The notes below the pieces were generated by a model. It was given only the letters and a program-made list of their open reading frames with translations. It did not search any database and was not told the DNA's origin. From UBA9715 sp045614225 (lineage in GTDB: Bacteria; Actinomycetota; Coriobacteriia; Coriobacteriales; Eggerthellaceae), in NCBI GenBank assembly GCA_045614225.1, contig JAZLCO010000048.1, positions 62,001-126,000 of the forward strand: a DNA stretch of 64,000 bases, written 5' to 3'. The position numbers and the translations under genes were made by a program. This document shows positions 9,093-16,654 of this stretch, piece after piece; position 1 is the stretch's first letter, and the number at the start of each line of letters is the position of its first letter.

Positions 9093-10094
9093 ATGACTAT
9101 TAAAGTCGGCATTAATGGATTTGGCCGTATTGGACGTCTCGCTTATCGTGTTATGGCCAAAGACCCCGACATAGATGTCGTTGCCATTAATGATCTTGGC
9201 GACATTGCCACCATGGCTCACTTGCTCAAGTACGACTCGATTCACGGCATAGCTTTCAATTCCGTCGAAGCAGTGGGCGACAGCATTGTTGCAGACGGTG
9301 ATGTCATCAAGGTGCTTTCAGAACGCGAACCTGGCAACTTGCCGTGGGGGGACCTCGGTGTCGATATCGTCATAGAGTCAACTGGCTTCTTCACTGACGG
9401 AGCTCGGGCGAAGGCCCATCTCGATGCCGGCGCAAAGAAGGTGCTTATCACTGCCATCGGCAGGAACGTGGACAAGATCATCATCATGGGAGTGAATGAT
9501 CGCACATACAATCCTGCTACTGACAACATCATCTCGAGCGCATCGTGCACGACCAACTGCCTTGCTCCGTTTGCAAAAGTCCTCATTGAAAACTTTGGAA
9601 TCAAACGCGGCTTCATGAACGCGATACACGCTTATACGAACGATCAGCGCATTCTCGACTTACCGCATCAAGACCTCCGTCGAGCCCGCGCTGCAGCGCA
9701 GTCGATGATTCCAACAACCACCGCTGCTGCTCGCGCTGTTTCGCTGGTTCTTCCTCAACTTGCCGGGAAGCTCGACGGTTTTGCAATTCGCATTCCCACT
9801 CCCGATGGTTCGATGGTCGATCTGACTGCCGAACTTGAAAGAGACGTGACGATTGCTGAGGTCAACGCAGCCATGAAGGCAGCATCTGAAGGTTCATTGA
9901 AGGGCATTCTTGAATACACCGAAGACCCCATCGTCTCAATAGACGTAATCGGAAATCCCGCATCTTCAGTATTCGATTCCGGCCTGACCATGGTGCTCGG
10001 TGGAAAGGGCAATCTCGTCAAGTGCATATCATGGTACGATAACGAATGGGGCTACTCCAACCGAGTCAAAGATATCGTCAAGATAATGCTTTGA
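9093..10094 (+). CDS. gap: Glyceraldehyde-3-phosphate dehydrogenase, type I
   Basis: GAPDH oxidatively phosphorylates glyceraldehyde-3-phosphate to 1,3-bisphosphoglycerate. The 333 residues show the NAD-binding start INGFGRIGRL, the catalytic SASCTTNCLAP with the active-site cysteine, the NDQRILDLPH loop, and WYDNEWGYSNR near the end. VVAINDLGD keeps the aspartate that favours NAD over NADP. The ATG at 9093 follows AGGGGAA at 9081-9087. A -10-like TACAAT at 9042-9047 lies in the 105-base gap after whiA. It heads the gap-pgk-tpiA-secG glycolytic block. Confidence 0.98.
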   Translation: MTIKVGINGFGRIGRLAYRVMAKDPDIDVVAINDLGDIATMAHLLKYDSIHGIAFNSVEAVGDSIVADGDVIKVLSEREPGNLPWGDLGVDIVIESTGFFTDGARAKAHLDAGAKKVLITAIGRNVDKIIIMGVNDRTYNPATDNIISSASCTTNCLAPFAKVLIENFGIKRGFMNAIHAYTNDQRILDLPHQDLRRARAAAQSMIPTTTAAARAVSLVLPQLAGKLDGFAIRIPTPDGSMVDLTAELERDVTIAEVNAAMKAASEGSLKGILEYTEDPIVSIDVIGNPASSVFDSGLTMVLGGKGNLVKCISWYDNEWGYSNRVKDIVKIML

Positions 10095-10159
10095 TGAGGA
10101 ACTTTGTTTGCATGGGGCGCAGGATTAAGCTTTCGCCCTTTCGATAGATAGGAGAAAAC

Positions 10160-11344
10160 ATGGCAAACATCAAAACAATCGACCAGCTCGATGCTGCAGG
10201 GAAGCGTGTTCTCGTACGCGTAGACTTCAACGTGCCGGTCAAAGACGGCGTCGTTACCGACGATACGCGCATTCGCGCTGCACTTCCAACCATCAAGAAA
10301 CTTGTCGACGATGGTGCTCGCATCGTTTTGATGAGCCATCGTGGACGCCCGTCGGGTGAGGGCTTCGAGGAAGAGTTCTCCCTTCGTCCCGCTGCGCTTC
10401 GACTCTCTGAGCTTCTCGGCAAGCCTGTTGCTTTCGCAAGCGACATCGCAGGCGAGGATGCGACCGCAAAAGCTGCTGCTTTGAACGATGGCGAGATTCT
10501 TATCGTCGAAAACCTCCGCTTCGACAAGCGCGAGAAGAAGAACGTGCCCGAGTTCTGCGAAGAGCTTGCCAAGCTCGGTGAGGTGTACGTGAACGACGCA
10601 TTCGGTACCGCCCATCGCGCCCATGCTTCCACTGCAGGTGTTGCTTCGCTTCTGCCCGCATATGCAGGTTACCTCATGGAGAAAGAGGTCTCGACGCTCA
10701 CTGGTATGCTCGACGACCCGAAGCGTCCGTTCTGCGCCATTCTTGGCGGTAGCAAGGTGTCTGACAAGATTCAGGTCATCGAGGCGCTTCTCGACAAGTG
10801 CGATACGCTCGTCATCGGCGGCGGCATGTGCTTCACCTTCCTGCTTGCACAGGGTTACGAAGTCGGCACATCGCTCAAGGAAGAAGACTGGGTCGAAAGG
10901 GCAGCTGGTCTCCTCGAGAAGGCAAAGGAGAAGGGCGTCGAGTTCTTGCTTCCGGTCGATGTCGTTTGCGCTGATAAATTTGCTGAAGATGCGAACATCA
11001 AGACTGTTCCTGTGAGCGAGATTCCTGCTGACATGATGGGCTTGGACATCGGACCCGAGACCAGCAAGCTGTATGCCGAGGCTGTCTCCAAAGCCAAGAC
11101 GGTCTTCTGGAACGGCCCGATGGGCGTGTTCGAAATGGATGCGTTCGCCGAGGGCACCAAGCAGGTTGCCCTGGCCGTAGGCGCCAACAAAGAAGCTGAC
11201 ACCATCATCGGCGGCGGTGACAGCGTTGCAGCTGTCAACAAGTTCAAGCTCGCTGACCAGATGACCTTCATCTCCACGGGTGGCGGTGCTTCCATGGAGC
11301 TTGTCGAAGGAAAGACGCTTCCCGGCGTCGCTGCACTCGCTTAA
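10160..11344 (+). CDS. pgk: Phosphoglycerate kinase
   Basis: Pgk transfers the acyl phosphate of 1,3-bisphosphoglycerate to ADP, the first ATP-forming step of lower glycolysis. The 394-residue protein shows VLVRVDFNVPVKDG at the N-terminus, the substrate loop SHRGRPSG, the hinge and nucleotide motifs, WNGPMGVFE and GGGDSVAA near the C-terminus. AGGAG precedes the ATG. It lies 65 bases after gap, and a strong intrinsic terminator follows directly, so tpiA may be separately promoted or reached only by readthrough. Confidence 0.98.
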   Translation: MANIKTIDQLDAAGKRVLVRVDFNVPVKDGVVTDDTRIRAALPTIKKLVDDGARIVLMSHRGRPSGEGFEEEFSLRPAALRLSELLGKPVAFASDIAGEDATAKAAALNDGEILIVENLRFDKREKKNVPEFCEELAKLGEVYVNDAFGTAHRAHASTAGVASLLPAYAGYLMEKEVSTLTGMLDDPKRPFCAILGGSKVSDKIQVIEALLDKCDTLVIGGGMCFTFLLAQGYEVGTSLKEEDWVERAAGLLEKAKEKGVEFLLPVDVVCADKFAEDANIKTVPVSEIPADMMGLDIGPETSKLYAEAVSKAKTVFWNGPMGVFEMDAFAEGTKQVALAVGANKEADTIIGGGDSVAAVNKFKLADQMTFISTGGGASMELVEGKTLPGVAALA

Positions 11345-11354
11345 GGCACTATTG

Positions 11355-11393
11355 CGGTCCACCAGTTTATACATACTGGTGGACCGTTTTCTT
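11355..11393 (+). terminator. Intrinsic terminator between pgk and tpiA
   Basis: A perfect 12-bp stem (CGGTCCACCAGT at 11355-11366 with its complement at 11375-11386) encloses an 8-base loop and is followed by TTTTCTT. It lies within the glycolytic block and could make pgk messenger more abundant than downstream messenger. Confidence 0.9.
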
Positions 11394-11421
11394 GAACCCG
11401 ACAAAGAACGGAGCAATATTT

Positions 11422-12192
11422 ATGGCACGTAAATACATGATGGCAGGCAATTGGAAGATGAACAAAACGATCGGTGAAGCCGTCGTTCTTGCCCAGGATA
11501 TCTCGAATCAGTACGAAGATAGCTGGCTGAAGAACTGTGACGTCGTCGTCTGCCCGCCGTTCGTCGATCTCAAACCCGTCAAGACTGTTTTCGAGTTCGA
11601 CCGGATCGAGATCGGCGTTGGCGCTCAAAACGTCCATTGGGCTGAATCTGGAGCCTATACGGGCGAGATTTCTGTTCCGATGCTCAAGGAAATCGGTTGT
11701 GGATGGTGCATCATCGGCCATTCCGAGAGGCGCGAGATGTTCGGCGAGACCAACGAGGGTGTGAACAAGAAAGCCAAGGCGCTTCTCGCTGCCAAGATCA
11801 ACCCCATCATCTGCGTGGGTGAATCGCTCGCCATTCGCGATGAAGGCACGACGCTCGATTTCGTATGTGCACAGGTCAAAGCCGCGTTCGCAGGCATCGA
11901 GCCCGGCGAAGCAAAAGATTGCGTCATCGCGTATGAACCGATTTGGGCTATCGGCACCGGCCGTACCGCAACGCCTGAACAGGCTCAGGAAGTATGCGCA
12001 GCTATTCGCGCGACGATCGCCGACATGTACGGCGCCCAGGTTGCTGACGAGATGCGCGTGCTCTATGGCGGCTCCATGAACCCCGGCAATGTAAGCCTGC
12101 TTATCGCTGAGCCTGATATCGATGGTGGACTTATCGGTGGCGCAGCGCTGAAGAAGGAATCGTTCGTACAGCTAATCGAAGCCTGCCTGTAA
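11422..12192 (+). CDS. tpiA: Triosephosphate isomerase
   Basis: TpiA interconverts dihydroxyacetone phosphate and glyceraldehyde-3-phosphate. Motifs: AGNWKMNKT (substrate-binding Asn and Lys), IIGHSERR with the electrophilic histidine, AYEPIWAIGTG with the catalytic glutamate, and the phosphate-binding YGGSMNPGN...GGLIGGAAL. Length 256 is standard. GGAG at 11410-11413 supports the ATG at 11422; an in-frame TTG at 11392 lies in the terminator tail and is not used. The next gene is secG, 110 bases away. Confidence 0.98.
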   Translation: MARKYMMAGNWKMNKTIGEAVVLAQDISNQYEDSWLKNCDVVVCPPFVDLKPVKTVFEFDRIEIGVGAQNVHWAESGAYTGEISVPMLKEIGCGWCIIGHSERREMFGETNEGVNKKAKALLAAKINPIICVGESLAIRDEGTTLDFVCAQVKAAFAGIEPGEAKDCVIAYEPIWAIGTGRTATPEQAQEVCAAIRATIADMYGAQVADEMRVLYGGSMNPGNVSLLIAEPDIDGGLIGGAALKKESFVQLIEACL

Positions 12193-12302
12193 GCTTTTGC
12201 CAGGTAGTTTGTGAAGTGTTGGTCGATTATTAGTTAATTCACAAGTTTGACGTATAATTCATAACTTGCGAGTAAACGAAGTAATCGAACGTGGAGAATG
12301 AT

Positions 12303-12557
12303 ATGAACCCGCTGCTTGTAATATTGTTGATCCTCCTGGTGATTTCCGGGTCTGGCCTCATCGTCTTCATCTTGCTGCATTCTGGCAAGGGGACGGGCGT
12401 TTCCGATATGATCTCCAGTTCTTTCTATTCAACGCAAGGCGGAACGAGCATCGTTGAGAAGAATCTCGACCGCATCACCATCGTGTTCGCGATCGTCTTT
12501 TTCCTCTCGATTGTGGCGCTCATGTTCGTTTATCCACAAGGAACGATTCTTCATTAA
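12303..12557 (+). CDS. secG: Preprotein translocase subunit SecG
   Basis: SecG is the small, non-essential subunit of the SecYEG channel. The 84-residue product has two hydrophobic segments (about residues 2-22 and 53-74) separated by the conserved LLHSGKGTGVSDMISSSFY...GGTSIVEKNLDRIT loop. GGAG at 12293-12296 supports ATG 12303 rather than the GTG at 12291, which lies inside that ribosome binding site. A TATAAT at 12252-12257 may serve as its -10. Placement after tpiA is typical of Gram-positives. Confidence 0.95.
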   Translation: MNPLLVILLILLVISGSGLIVFILLHSGKGTGVSDMISSSFYSTQGGTSIVEKNLDRITIVFAIVFFLSIVALMFVYPQGTILH

Positions 12558-12565
12558 TTTTCTTC

Positions 12566-12594
12566 TTCACAAGTGGGCATCGTTCGGTTAGAAT
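12566..12594 (+). promoter_or_regulatory. Promoter of tRNA-Leu
   Basis: TTCACA (12566-12571), a 17-base spacer and TAGAAT (12589-12594) form a good sigma-70-type promoter. The predicted start is about 20 bases before the mature tRNA. Confidence 0.7.
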
Positions 12595-12620
12595 AGCTTG
12601 CGTTGCTCACGCAGCACCAA

Positions 12621-12710
12621 GTCGGAGTGGCGGAATTGGCAGACGCGCTAGCTTGAGGTGCTAGTGCCCAAACTTCGGGCTTGCGGGTTCAAGTCCCGCC
12701 TCCGACACCA
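12621..12710 (+). tRNA. tRNA-Leu (anticodon GAG)
   Basis: Acceptor arms GTCGGAG and CTCCGAC pair perfectly and the CCA end is encoded. The anticodon loop TTGAGGT gives anticodon GAG. The 90-base length with a long variable arm (TGCCCAAACTTCGGGC) is the class II structure expected of leucine tRNA. Confidence 0.97.
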
Positions 12711-12717
12711 GAAACTT

Positions 12718-12748
12718 AAGAAGCGCCCTTCGGGGCGCTTCTTCATTT
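12718..12748 (+). terminator. Intrinsic terminator after tRNA-Leu
   Basis: An 11-bp perfect stem (AAGAAGCGCCC, 12718-12728) with a TTCG tetraloop is followed by CATTTG. The tetraloop and stem length make it a strong hairpin, though the U tract is short and lies partly inside the stem. Confidence 0.85.
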
Positions 12749-12778
12749 GTGAGTCGTTTTGCTTTTCTCTAACCTGTC

Positions 12779-13480
12779 CTACAAAAGGCTCACCAAATCA
12801 GTGAGAACTGGAATGGTTTCATATCTGCAATCTGGGAATCGGCCATTTCGATCGATTATCACAGGGCGGAGTCCAGCATTGAACGCGCCGTCACCGTCTG
12901 CTTCGGGCAAATCACCAACATGTATGGCATGAGCTGCATCGACGCCCATTCGTTCGAGTGCAATCTCGAATATGGCACTCGAAGGCTTCCGATAGCCCAC
13001 GGCAGCAGAGGCAACAACATCATCGAGATAGGGAAGGGAGCCGATACTTCTCAGCAAATGCTCTAATGTGGCGTCCCAGTTCGATATGACACCCAGTTTG
13101 AACCCACGACGCTTAAGTCCCTTAAGACATGCTTGCACGTCCCCAAATAGCGACCAGTTGCTAGGATTGAGGTATTCGTCGTACACCGCCTGCGCTAGGT
13201 GGGGGATATCGCCTTTGAGTTCGCAGCGATTCGCAAGGATCGTGTACATGTCGAGCCATAGATTCACCGCACGGTCGTGGTCGCACCAGAAATCTCCGTC
13301 TTTGAGATACTCGGATTCGTAGAATTCATCAACTTCAGCCATAAAGGGCTCAACATCTCGCACGGTGATCGGATATCCAAGACGTCGTGCAACACGAGCA
13401 AAAACTTCAGGCACAGGAGGATCGGCTTTCAACAGCGTGTTTCCCACATCGAAGAATACGGCCATGCCGTTTTCCGACAT
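12779..13480 (-). CDS. HAD-superfamily hydrolase with variant motif I
   Basis: The 233-residue protein is a haloacid dehalogenase-fold hydrolase, REG-2/HDHD3-like. Motif I is FFDVGNTL (nucleophile Asp11), motif II SNWD, motif III the lysine of YRKPS, and motif IV VGDLPEADGDGA. An alpha-helical cap fills residues 20-110. Classical phosphatases have a second aspartate two residues after the nucleophile as acid/base; here that position is Gly13, as in some DVGxTL subfamilies. The substrate is unknown. Start: AAGGAG 7 bases before ATG. It is convergent with the tRNA-Leu unit. Confidence 0.85.
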   Translation of the reverse strand: MSENGMAVFFDVGNTLLKADPPVPEVFARVARRLGYPITVRDVEPFMAEVDEFYESEYLKDGDFWCDHDRAVNLWLDMYTILANRCELKGDIPHLAQAVYDEYLNPSNWSLFGDVQACLKGLKRRGFKLGVISNWDATLEHLLRSIGSLPYLDDVVASAAVGYRKPSSAIFEIALERMGVDAAHAIHVGDLPEADGDGAFNAGLRPVIIDRNGRFPDCRYETIPVLTDLVSLL

Positions 13481-13536
13481 TGAAGCTCCTTACAAAGGAA
13501 ATTATTGACTGTGCGTATGATAAACCACGCGCAATG

Positions 13537-13560
13537 AAAAACGCCCCTGAGGGGCGTTTG
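13537..13560 (-). terminator. Intrinsic terminator after tRNA-Cys
   Basis: Reading the minus strand, AAACGCCCC pairs with GGGGCGTTT around a 3-base loop and runs into further T residues. It ends the tRNA-Gly/tRNA-Cys unit. Confidence 0.85.
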
Positions 13561-13566
13561 GAGTTC

Positions 13567-13640
13567 TGGAGGCGACGCCCGGATTCGAACCGGGGGTGAA
13601 GGCTTTGCAGGCCTCTGCCTTACCACTTGGCCACGTCGCC
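13567..13640 (-). tRNA. tRNA-Cys (anticodon GCA)
   Basis: On the minus strand the acceptor arm GGCGACG pairs with CGTCGCC, the anticodon loop is CTGCAAA (GCA), the T loop is TTCGAAT, and TCCA is encoded at the 3' end. Downstream of tRNA-Gly on the same strand. Confidence 0.96.
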
Positions 13641-13647
13641 ATATGTT

Positions 13648-13683
13648 AAAAAAAGCCGGCCAAGCTTTAAACTGACCGGCCTT
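13648..13683 (-). terminator. Intrinsic terminator between tRNA-Gly and tRNA-Cys
   Basis: On the minus strand AAGGCCGGTCA (13683-13673) pairs with TGGCCGGCTTT (13662-13652) with two G-T wobbles, followed by a run of T. It separates the two tRNAs, so tRNA-Cys is either made by readthrough or has its own weak promoter. Confidence 0.75.
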
Positions 13684-13691
13684 CAACATTC

Positions 13692-13767
13692 TGGAGCGGA
13701 CAACGGGGTTCGAACCCGCGACCCCCACCTTGGCAAGGTGGTGCTCTACCAGCTGAGCCATGTCCGC
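13692..13767 (-). tRNA. tRNA-Gly (anticodon GCC)
   Basis: On the minus strand the acceptor GCGGACA pairs with TGTCCGC, the anticodon loop TTGCCAA gives GCC, the T loop is TTCGAAC, and TCCA is encoded. Confidence 0.96.
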
Positions 13768-13877
13768 GTCGGCAAGGAGATATACTAGCTCAACCGAATT
13801 GACGATGCAAGGACATTTTTGAAAAACTGGAGCAAGATGGCGAAATGATGAATATGGAGCACCTATGCAATTCGCTT

Positions 13878-13905
13878 TTGACAGATTCAATCAATCTGCT
13901 AGACT
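13878..13905 (+). promoter_or_regulatory. Promoter of tRNA-Val
   Basis: A perfect -35 TTGACA (13878-13883), 16 bases of spacer and TAGACT (13900-13905) precede tRNA-Val by about 35 bases. Confidence 0.65.
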
Positions 13906-13940
13906 ATCCAATCGCTGACACGGTAGTGTCATCCCAGAGC

Positions 13941-14015
13941 GGGCGTTTAGCTCAGGGGGAGAGCGCTTCCCTGACACGGAAGAGGCCACAAGTTCAAATC
14001 TTGTAACGCCCACCA
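13941..14015 (+). tRNA. tRNA-Val (anticodon GAC)
   Basis: Acceptor GGGCGTT pairs with AACGCCC, anticodon loop CTGACAC gives GAC, T loop TTCAAAT, and CCA is encoded (14013-14015). Last of the local tRNA set and the border of the accessory-looking stretch to its right. Confidence 0.96.
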
Positions 14016-14023
14016 TGAATTAC

Positions 14024-14057
14024 GAGGCCAGAGGCATATGCTTCTGGCCTCTTTGCT
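14024..14057 (+). terminator. Intrinsic terminator after tRNA-Val
   Basis: GAGGCCAGA (14024-14032) pairs with TCTGGCCTC (14043-14051), followed by TTTGCTT. The loop GGCATATGCT can itself extend the stem by two pairs. Confidence 0.85.
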
Positions 14058-14206
14058 TATTGCGCCCACCAGATGCCCGCGCCAAGTTGTTCAAATCCAA
14101 CTCGGATTTTAACAGCAACAACGCACCTCTATTAGTTTCTAGGGCTTACGTTTCAACACGACGTATTCACTACTCGTAGCGTCATAGCAAAAGACGAAAT
14201 GGAAGC

Positions 14207-14244
14207 AGCCTGTCTCCATCATCTTCGATCAATGGAGACAGGCT
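14207..14244. terminator. Perfect 13-bp hairpin, terminator-like
   Basis: AGCCTGTCTCCAT (14207-14219) pairs perfectly with 14232-14244 around a 12-base loop. The plus-strand flank CTGTCTT is only weakly U-rich and the minus flank is not, so termination is possible but not certain. Perhaps the terminator of the gene whose remnant it overlaps. Confidence 0.45.
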
Positions 14245-14338
14245 CTGTCTTATGCAAATCAGTCACGCGATAGGTCAGCACGTCTGACTTTATCTCGTTT
14301 CCAAATATGTCAATGGCCACGTACCAATACTCGTGCAT
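14219..14338 (-). pseudogene. Short frame, likely C-terminal remnant of a surface protein
   Basis: The frame encodes 39 residues beginning MHEYWYVAIDIFGNEIKS. The pattern YWYVAID-FGN resembles the closing strands of bacterial Ig-like or fibronectin-type repeats (YYVVATDAAGN). A TGA lies in frame 12 bases upstream of the ATG, and no ribosome binding site is seen. I infer the tail of a lost exported protein. It could also be chance; base composition gives no decision. Confidence 0.3.
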
Positions 14339-14360
14339 CCTATTTGGTCAGTCCACTTGG

Positions 14361-14390
14361 TTGACTTTAACCTGTCGAAAACAAAATAAT
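14361..14390 (+). promoter_or_regulatory. Promoter of the CmpB-like membrane protein gene
   Basis: TTGACT (14361-14366), an 18-base spacer and AATAAT (14385-14390) each match the consensus at five of six positions. Confidence 0.6.
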
Positions 14391-14438
14391 CAGGTTAGAA
14401 TTAACGGGCTCTAAATAGCCAATGAAAGGATGCGCTTA

Positions 14439-15653
14439 ATGGCCGCAGCGGATGAAAAACAAAGCAATAATCGCTTCGAAGAGGTTGACGAAACCGAAAA
14501 ATACCCATTGCTCGTGCGTATATACGGCGTTGTGAGCATTCTCGCTGGCGGTATCCAGGTCGTTGCATTCATTTTGGCTGTGCTTGCCGTGTTCTTCGGC
14601 GATGTTGATTTCTCAAACCTCGAACCCCACACTACAACAACGCTCGTCATCGCAATCATAGCGCTCGCATTGTCGGTGATTCTGTCAGCCATGTTCGTCG
14701 TGCTCGGCGTGAGGCTCTTGCGCGGCAAACGCAAGAGGGCAGCGCTCATCTGCAACATCATGATTGCAATCGAAGTAATTGTCATGATTTGCCATTTCAT
14801 GCTCACCGGCTTGTCGCGCGAGCTCATCGCCCCCGGCGTCAACATGGTCATCCTAATTGCGCTGCAAACATATTCAGACCCAGCTCTTCGCCAAGAACGC
14901 AGGTTGCAGCGACGCCTGCATGAACTTGAATGGAGATCTGAGGCCGAAGATGGAACATTGGGCCGTGATACCACGGGCAAAGGCTATATCAAGCTGAATT
15001 TCTTCAACCTCTTCTGGATCTTCGTGGTTGCCTGCGTCGCGGGTCTTGTTGTCGAAGTCATCTGGCACATGATTGTTGTAGATCCCGGTGTCTACCAGGA
15101 CCGTGCCGGTTTGCTGTATGGCCCATTCAGCCCCATATATGGCGTGGGCGCCGTGCTTATGACCATTGCACTCAACCGATTCCACAAGAAGAGCCCTATT
15201 TTGATCTTCTTGGTCAGCGCCGTCATCGGTGGCGCATTCGAATACTTCGTCAGCTGGTTCATGCAGGTCGCATTCGGTATCGTTGCCTGGGACTATTCAG
15301 GAACGTTCCTCAACATCAATGGACGAACCAACTTCATGTTCATGTGCATGTGGGGTGTTCTAGGACTATTGTGGGTTAAGTTCGCCACGCCGTTGCTGCT
15401 GAAGCTTGTTAACAAGATTCCGTGGAACTGGCGCTACGTTGTCACCTCTATATGCACGGTCTTCATGGTGATTGACTGCGTTTTGACGCTTGCTGCACTC
15501 GACTGCTGGTATGAGCGCGCGGCAGGCACGATGGACTATGAGTATCCAACTGCCATCGAGTCGTTCTGTAACGAGAACTACGACGATGAGTTCATGGAGA
15601 ATCGATTCCAGTCCATGACCATGAACCCAGACAACGCATCCCGCGCGTCATAG
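14439..15653 (+). CDS. Putative ABC-transporter type IV (CmpB-like) integral membrane protein
   Basis: The roughly 404-residue protein has about four hydrophobic segments in its first 150 residues, a charged linker (near 150-185), then the conserved block of the ABC_trans_CmpB (PF06541) family: NFFNLFWIFVVACVAGLVVE, RAGLLYGPFSPIYGVGA, FEYFVSWFMQ, WDYSGTFLNINGRTNF and WGVLGL. The family is common in Firmicutes and Coriobacteria; its transport role is only an annotation, and no ATPase gene lies nearby. The start could be ATG 14430 or 14439; GAAAGG at 14424-14429 fits the second better. A good promoter precedes it; it stands alone. Confidence 0.8.
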   Translation: MAAADEKQSNNRFEEVDETEKYPLLVRIYGVVSILAGGIQVVAFILAVLAVFFGDVDFSNLEPHTTTTLVIAIIALALSVILSAMFVVLGVRLLRGKRKRAALICNIMIAIEVIVMICHFMLTGLSRELIAPGVNMVILIALQTYSDPALRQERRLQRRLHELEWRSEAEDGTLGRDTTGKGYIKLNFFNLFWIFVVACVAGLVVEVIWHMIVVDPGVYQDRAGLLYGPFSPIYGVGAVLMTIALNRFHKKSPILIFLVSAVIGGAFEYFVSWFMQVAFGIVAWDYSGTFLNINGRTNFMFMCMWGVLGLLWVKFATPLLLKLVNKIPWNWRYVVTSICTVFMVIDCVLTLAALDCWYERAAGTMDYEYPTAIESFCNENYDDEFMENRFQSMTMNPDNASRAS

Positions 15654-15687
15654 TTTCGCTTCAACCTCTGACAATTTTGAGAGCCAT

Positions 15688-15717
15688 GTTCTAGACCTCA
15701 CTCACGAGGGCTAGAAC
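15688..15717. terminator. Hairpin between convergent genes
   Basis: GTTCTAG (15688-15694) pairs with CTAGAAC (15711-15717), with a further CCTC/GAGG pairing inside. It lies in the 139-base gap between convergent genes. No U tract follows, so it is at best a weak or factor-assisted terminator. Confidence 0.35.
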
Positions 15718-15792
15718 TGCTGTTGTGCGACACGTTCGATATGAAGTCGCACACTGTGTATTCAGGTGTTAATTAGCTCGAGGCACAGACGC

Positions 15793-16602
15793 CTAGTCTT
15801 CGTCGCCCTCGATTTCTTCGTGATACTTCTTGAGGTTGTTCTTGTAGCGTATCTGCACGAGCTCCATGATGACTGAGAACAGCATGGCGAAGTAGACCAT
15901 GAGCTTTTCCATGTGCATATCGAGCACTTCGATGCCGGAATTGATGCCAAGGGAATCGAGAACGAGCAAGAGGCCGATCATTGCGATGAACGTCAATGCA
16001 AGGATTTTCATTTCGGCATTTCGATCGATAAAGTCTGCGATGGGGTCTATGAAGACCATCATGATGAGCACAGCGACTATAACGGCAATGATCATGATGA
16101 TGAGATGCTCTGCAAGGCCGACGGCCGTGATGACGGAATCGATCGAGAACACGATATCCATGACCATGATGGTCCCAACCGCGCGCGGCAAAGTGATCTT
16201 CCGCGCGTTCGGATTCGAGCTCGTTTCGACTTTCTCGTCTTTGAGCGCCATCATATCCAGAAGCTCGACAACGCCCTTGTAAATCAGGTACGCTCCGCCG
16301 ACGAACAACACGATATCGCGGACCGAAACACCATGCGAATAGAATCCAAGATCGATGCTGAAAAGCTTCGTGGTCATATGCACGAAGAACGATGCAACGG
16401 AGAGAAAAGCTATGCGCATGATCATCGCACCGAGAAGCCCGAGCTTCCGTCCGATTTGCTGCTTTTCACGAGGCAGTCGGGCTGATGTGATGGAAATGAA
16501 GACGATGTTGTCTACGCCGAGCACAATTTCAAGAAACATGAGCGTGACCAACGAGATCCAAGCCTCTGCCGTCGTAAAAATGGACAAGTCGAACATTTTC
16601 AC
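15793..16602 (-). CDS. TerC-family membrane protein, probable manganese exporter
   Basis: The 269 residues form seven or so membrane segments with the TerC hallmarks EIVLGVDNIVFISI near residue 25 and MDIVFSIDSVITAVG near 150; the acidic residues in these helices are thought to bind metal. TerC proteins of the YkoY type export Mn2+ during metalation of exported enzymes in Bacillus. The link to manganese is strengthened by the yybP-ykoY riboswitch directly upstream. The ATG at 16602 follows GAGAGGTG. No partner gene. Tellurite resistance, the original name of the family, is not implied. Confidence 0.88.
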   Translation of the reverse strand: MKMFDLSIFTTAEAWISLVTLMFLEIVLGVDNIVFISITSARLPREKQQIGRKLGLLGAMIMRIAFLSVASFFVHMTTKLFSIDLGFYSHGVSVRDIVLFVGGAYLIYKGVVELLDMMALKDEKVETSSNPNARKITLPRAVGTIMVMDIVFSIDSVITAVGLAEHLIIMIIAVIVAVLIMMVFIDPIADFIDRNAEMKILALTFIAMIGLLLVLDSLGINSGIEVLDMHMEKLMVYFAMLFSVIMELVQIRYKNNLKKYHEEIEGDED

Positions 16603-16612
16603 CTCTCACATC

Positions 16613-16654
16613 AAAAAAAACCTGTAGCTCGAGCCGTTCGACTCAAGCTACAGG
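16613..16654 (-). terminator. Riboswitch-controlled intrinsic terminator
   Basis: On the minus strand ACCTGTAGCTTGAG pairs with CTCGAGCTACAGGT (14 bp, one G-T) around an 8-base loop and runs into eight T residues, 10 bases before the TerC start. Its first two bases belong to the GAGACC aptamer box, so the two folds compete. Confidence 0.9.

Larger units (their letters stand above)
14058..14360. other. Gene-poor stretch with tRNA-like words and a decayed coding remnant
   Basis: About 420 bases separate tRNA-Val from the next clear gene. Past the terminator, the 3'-end word CGCCCACCA of tRNA-Val recurs at 14063-14071 and its T-loop word GTTCAAATC at 14089-14097, in reversed order, suggesting decayed tRNA or attachment-site DNA. 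Further right are a strong hairpin (14207-14244) and a 39-codon minus-strand frame (14219-14338). No intact gene or full transposon end is seen. Confidence 0.5.

Noticed and set aside
14081..14102. A fifth tRNA near tRNA-Val based on a T-arm-like sequence
   Set aside because: The arms around TTCAAAT are out of register for a T stem, and no acceptor or anticodon arm can be formed.
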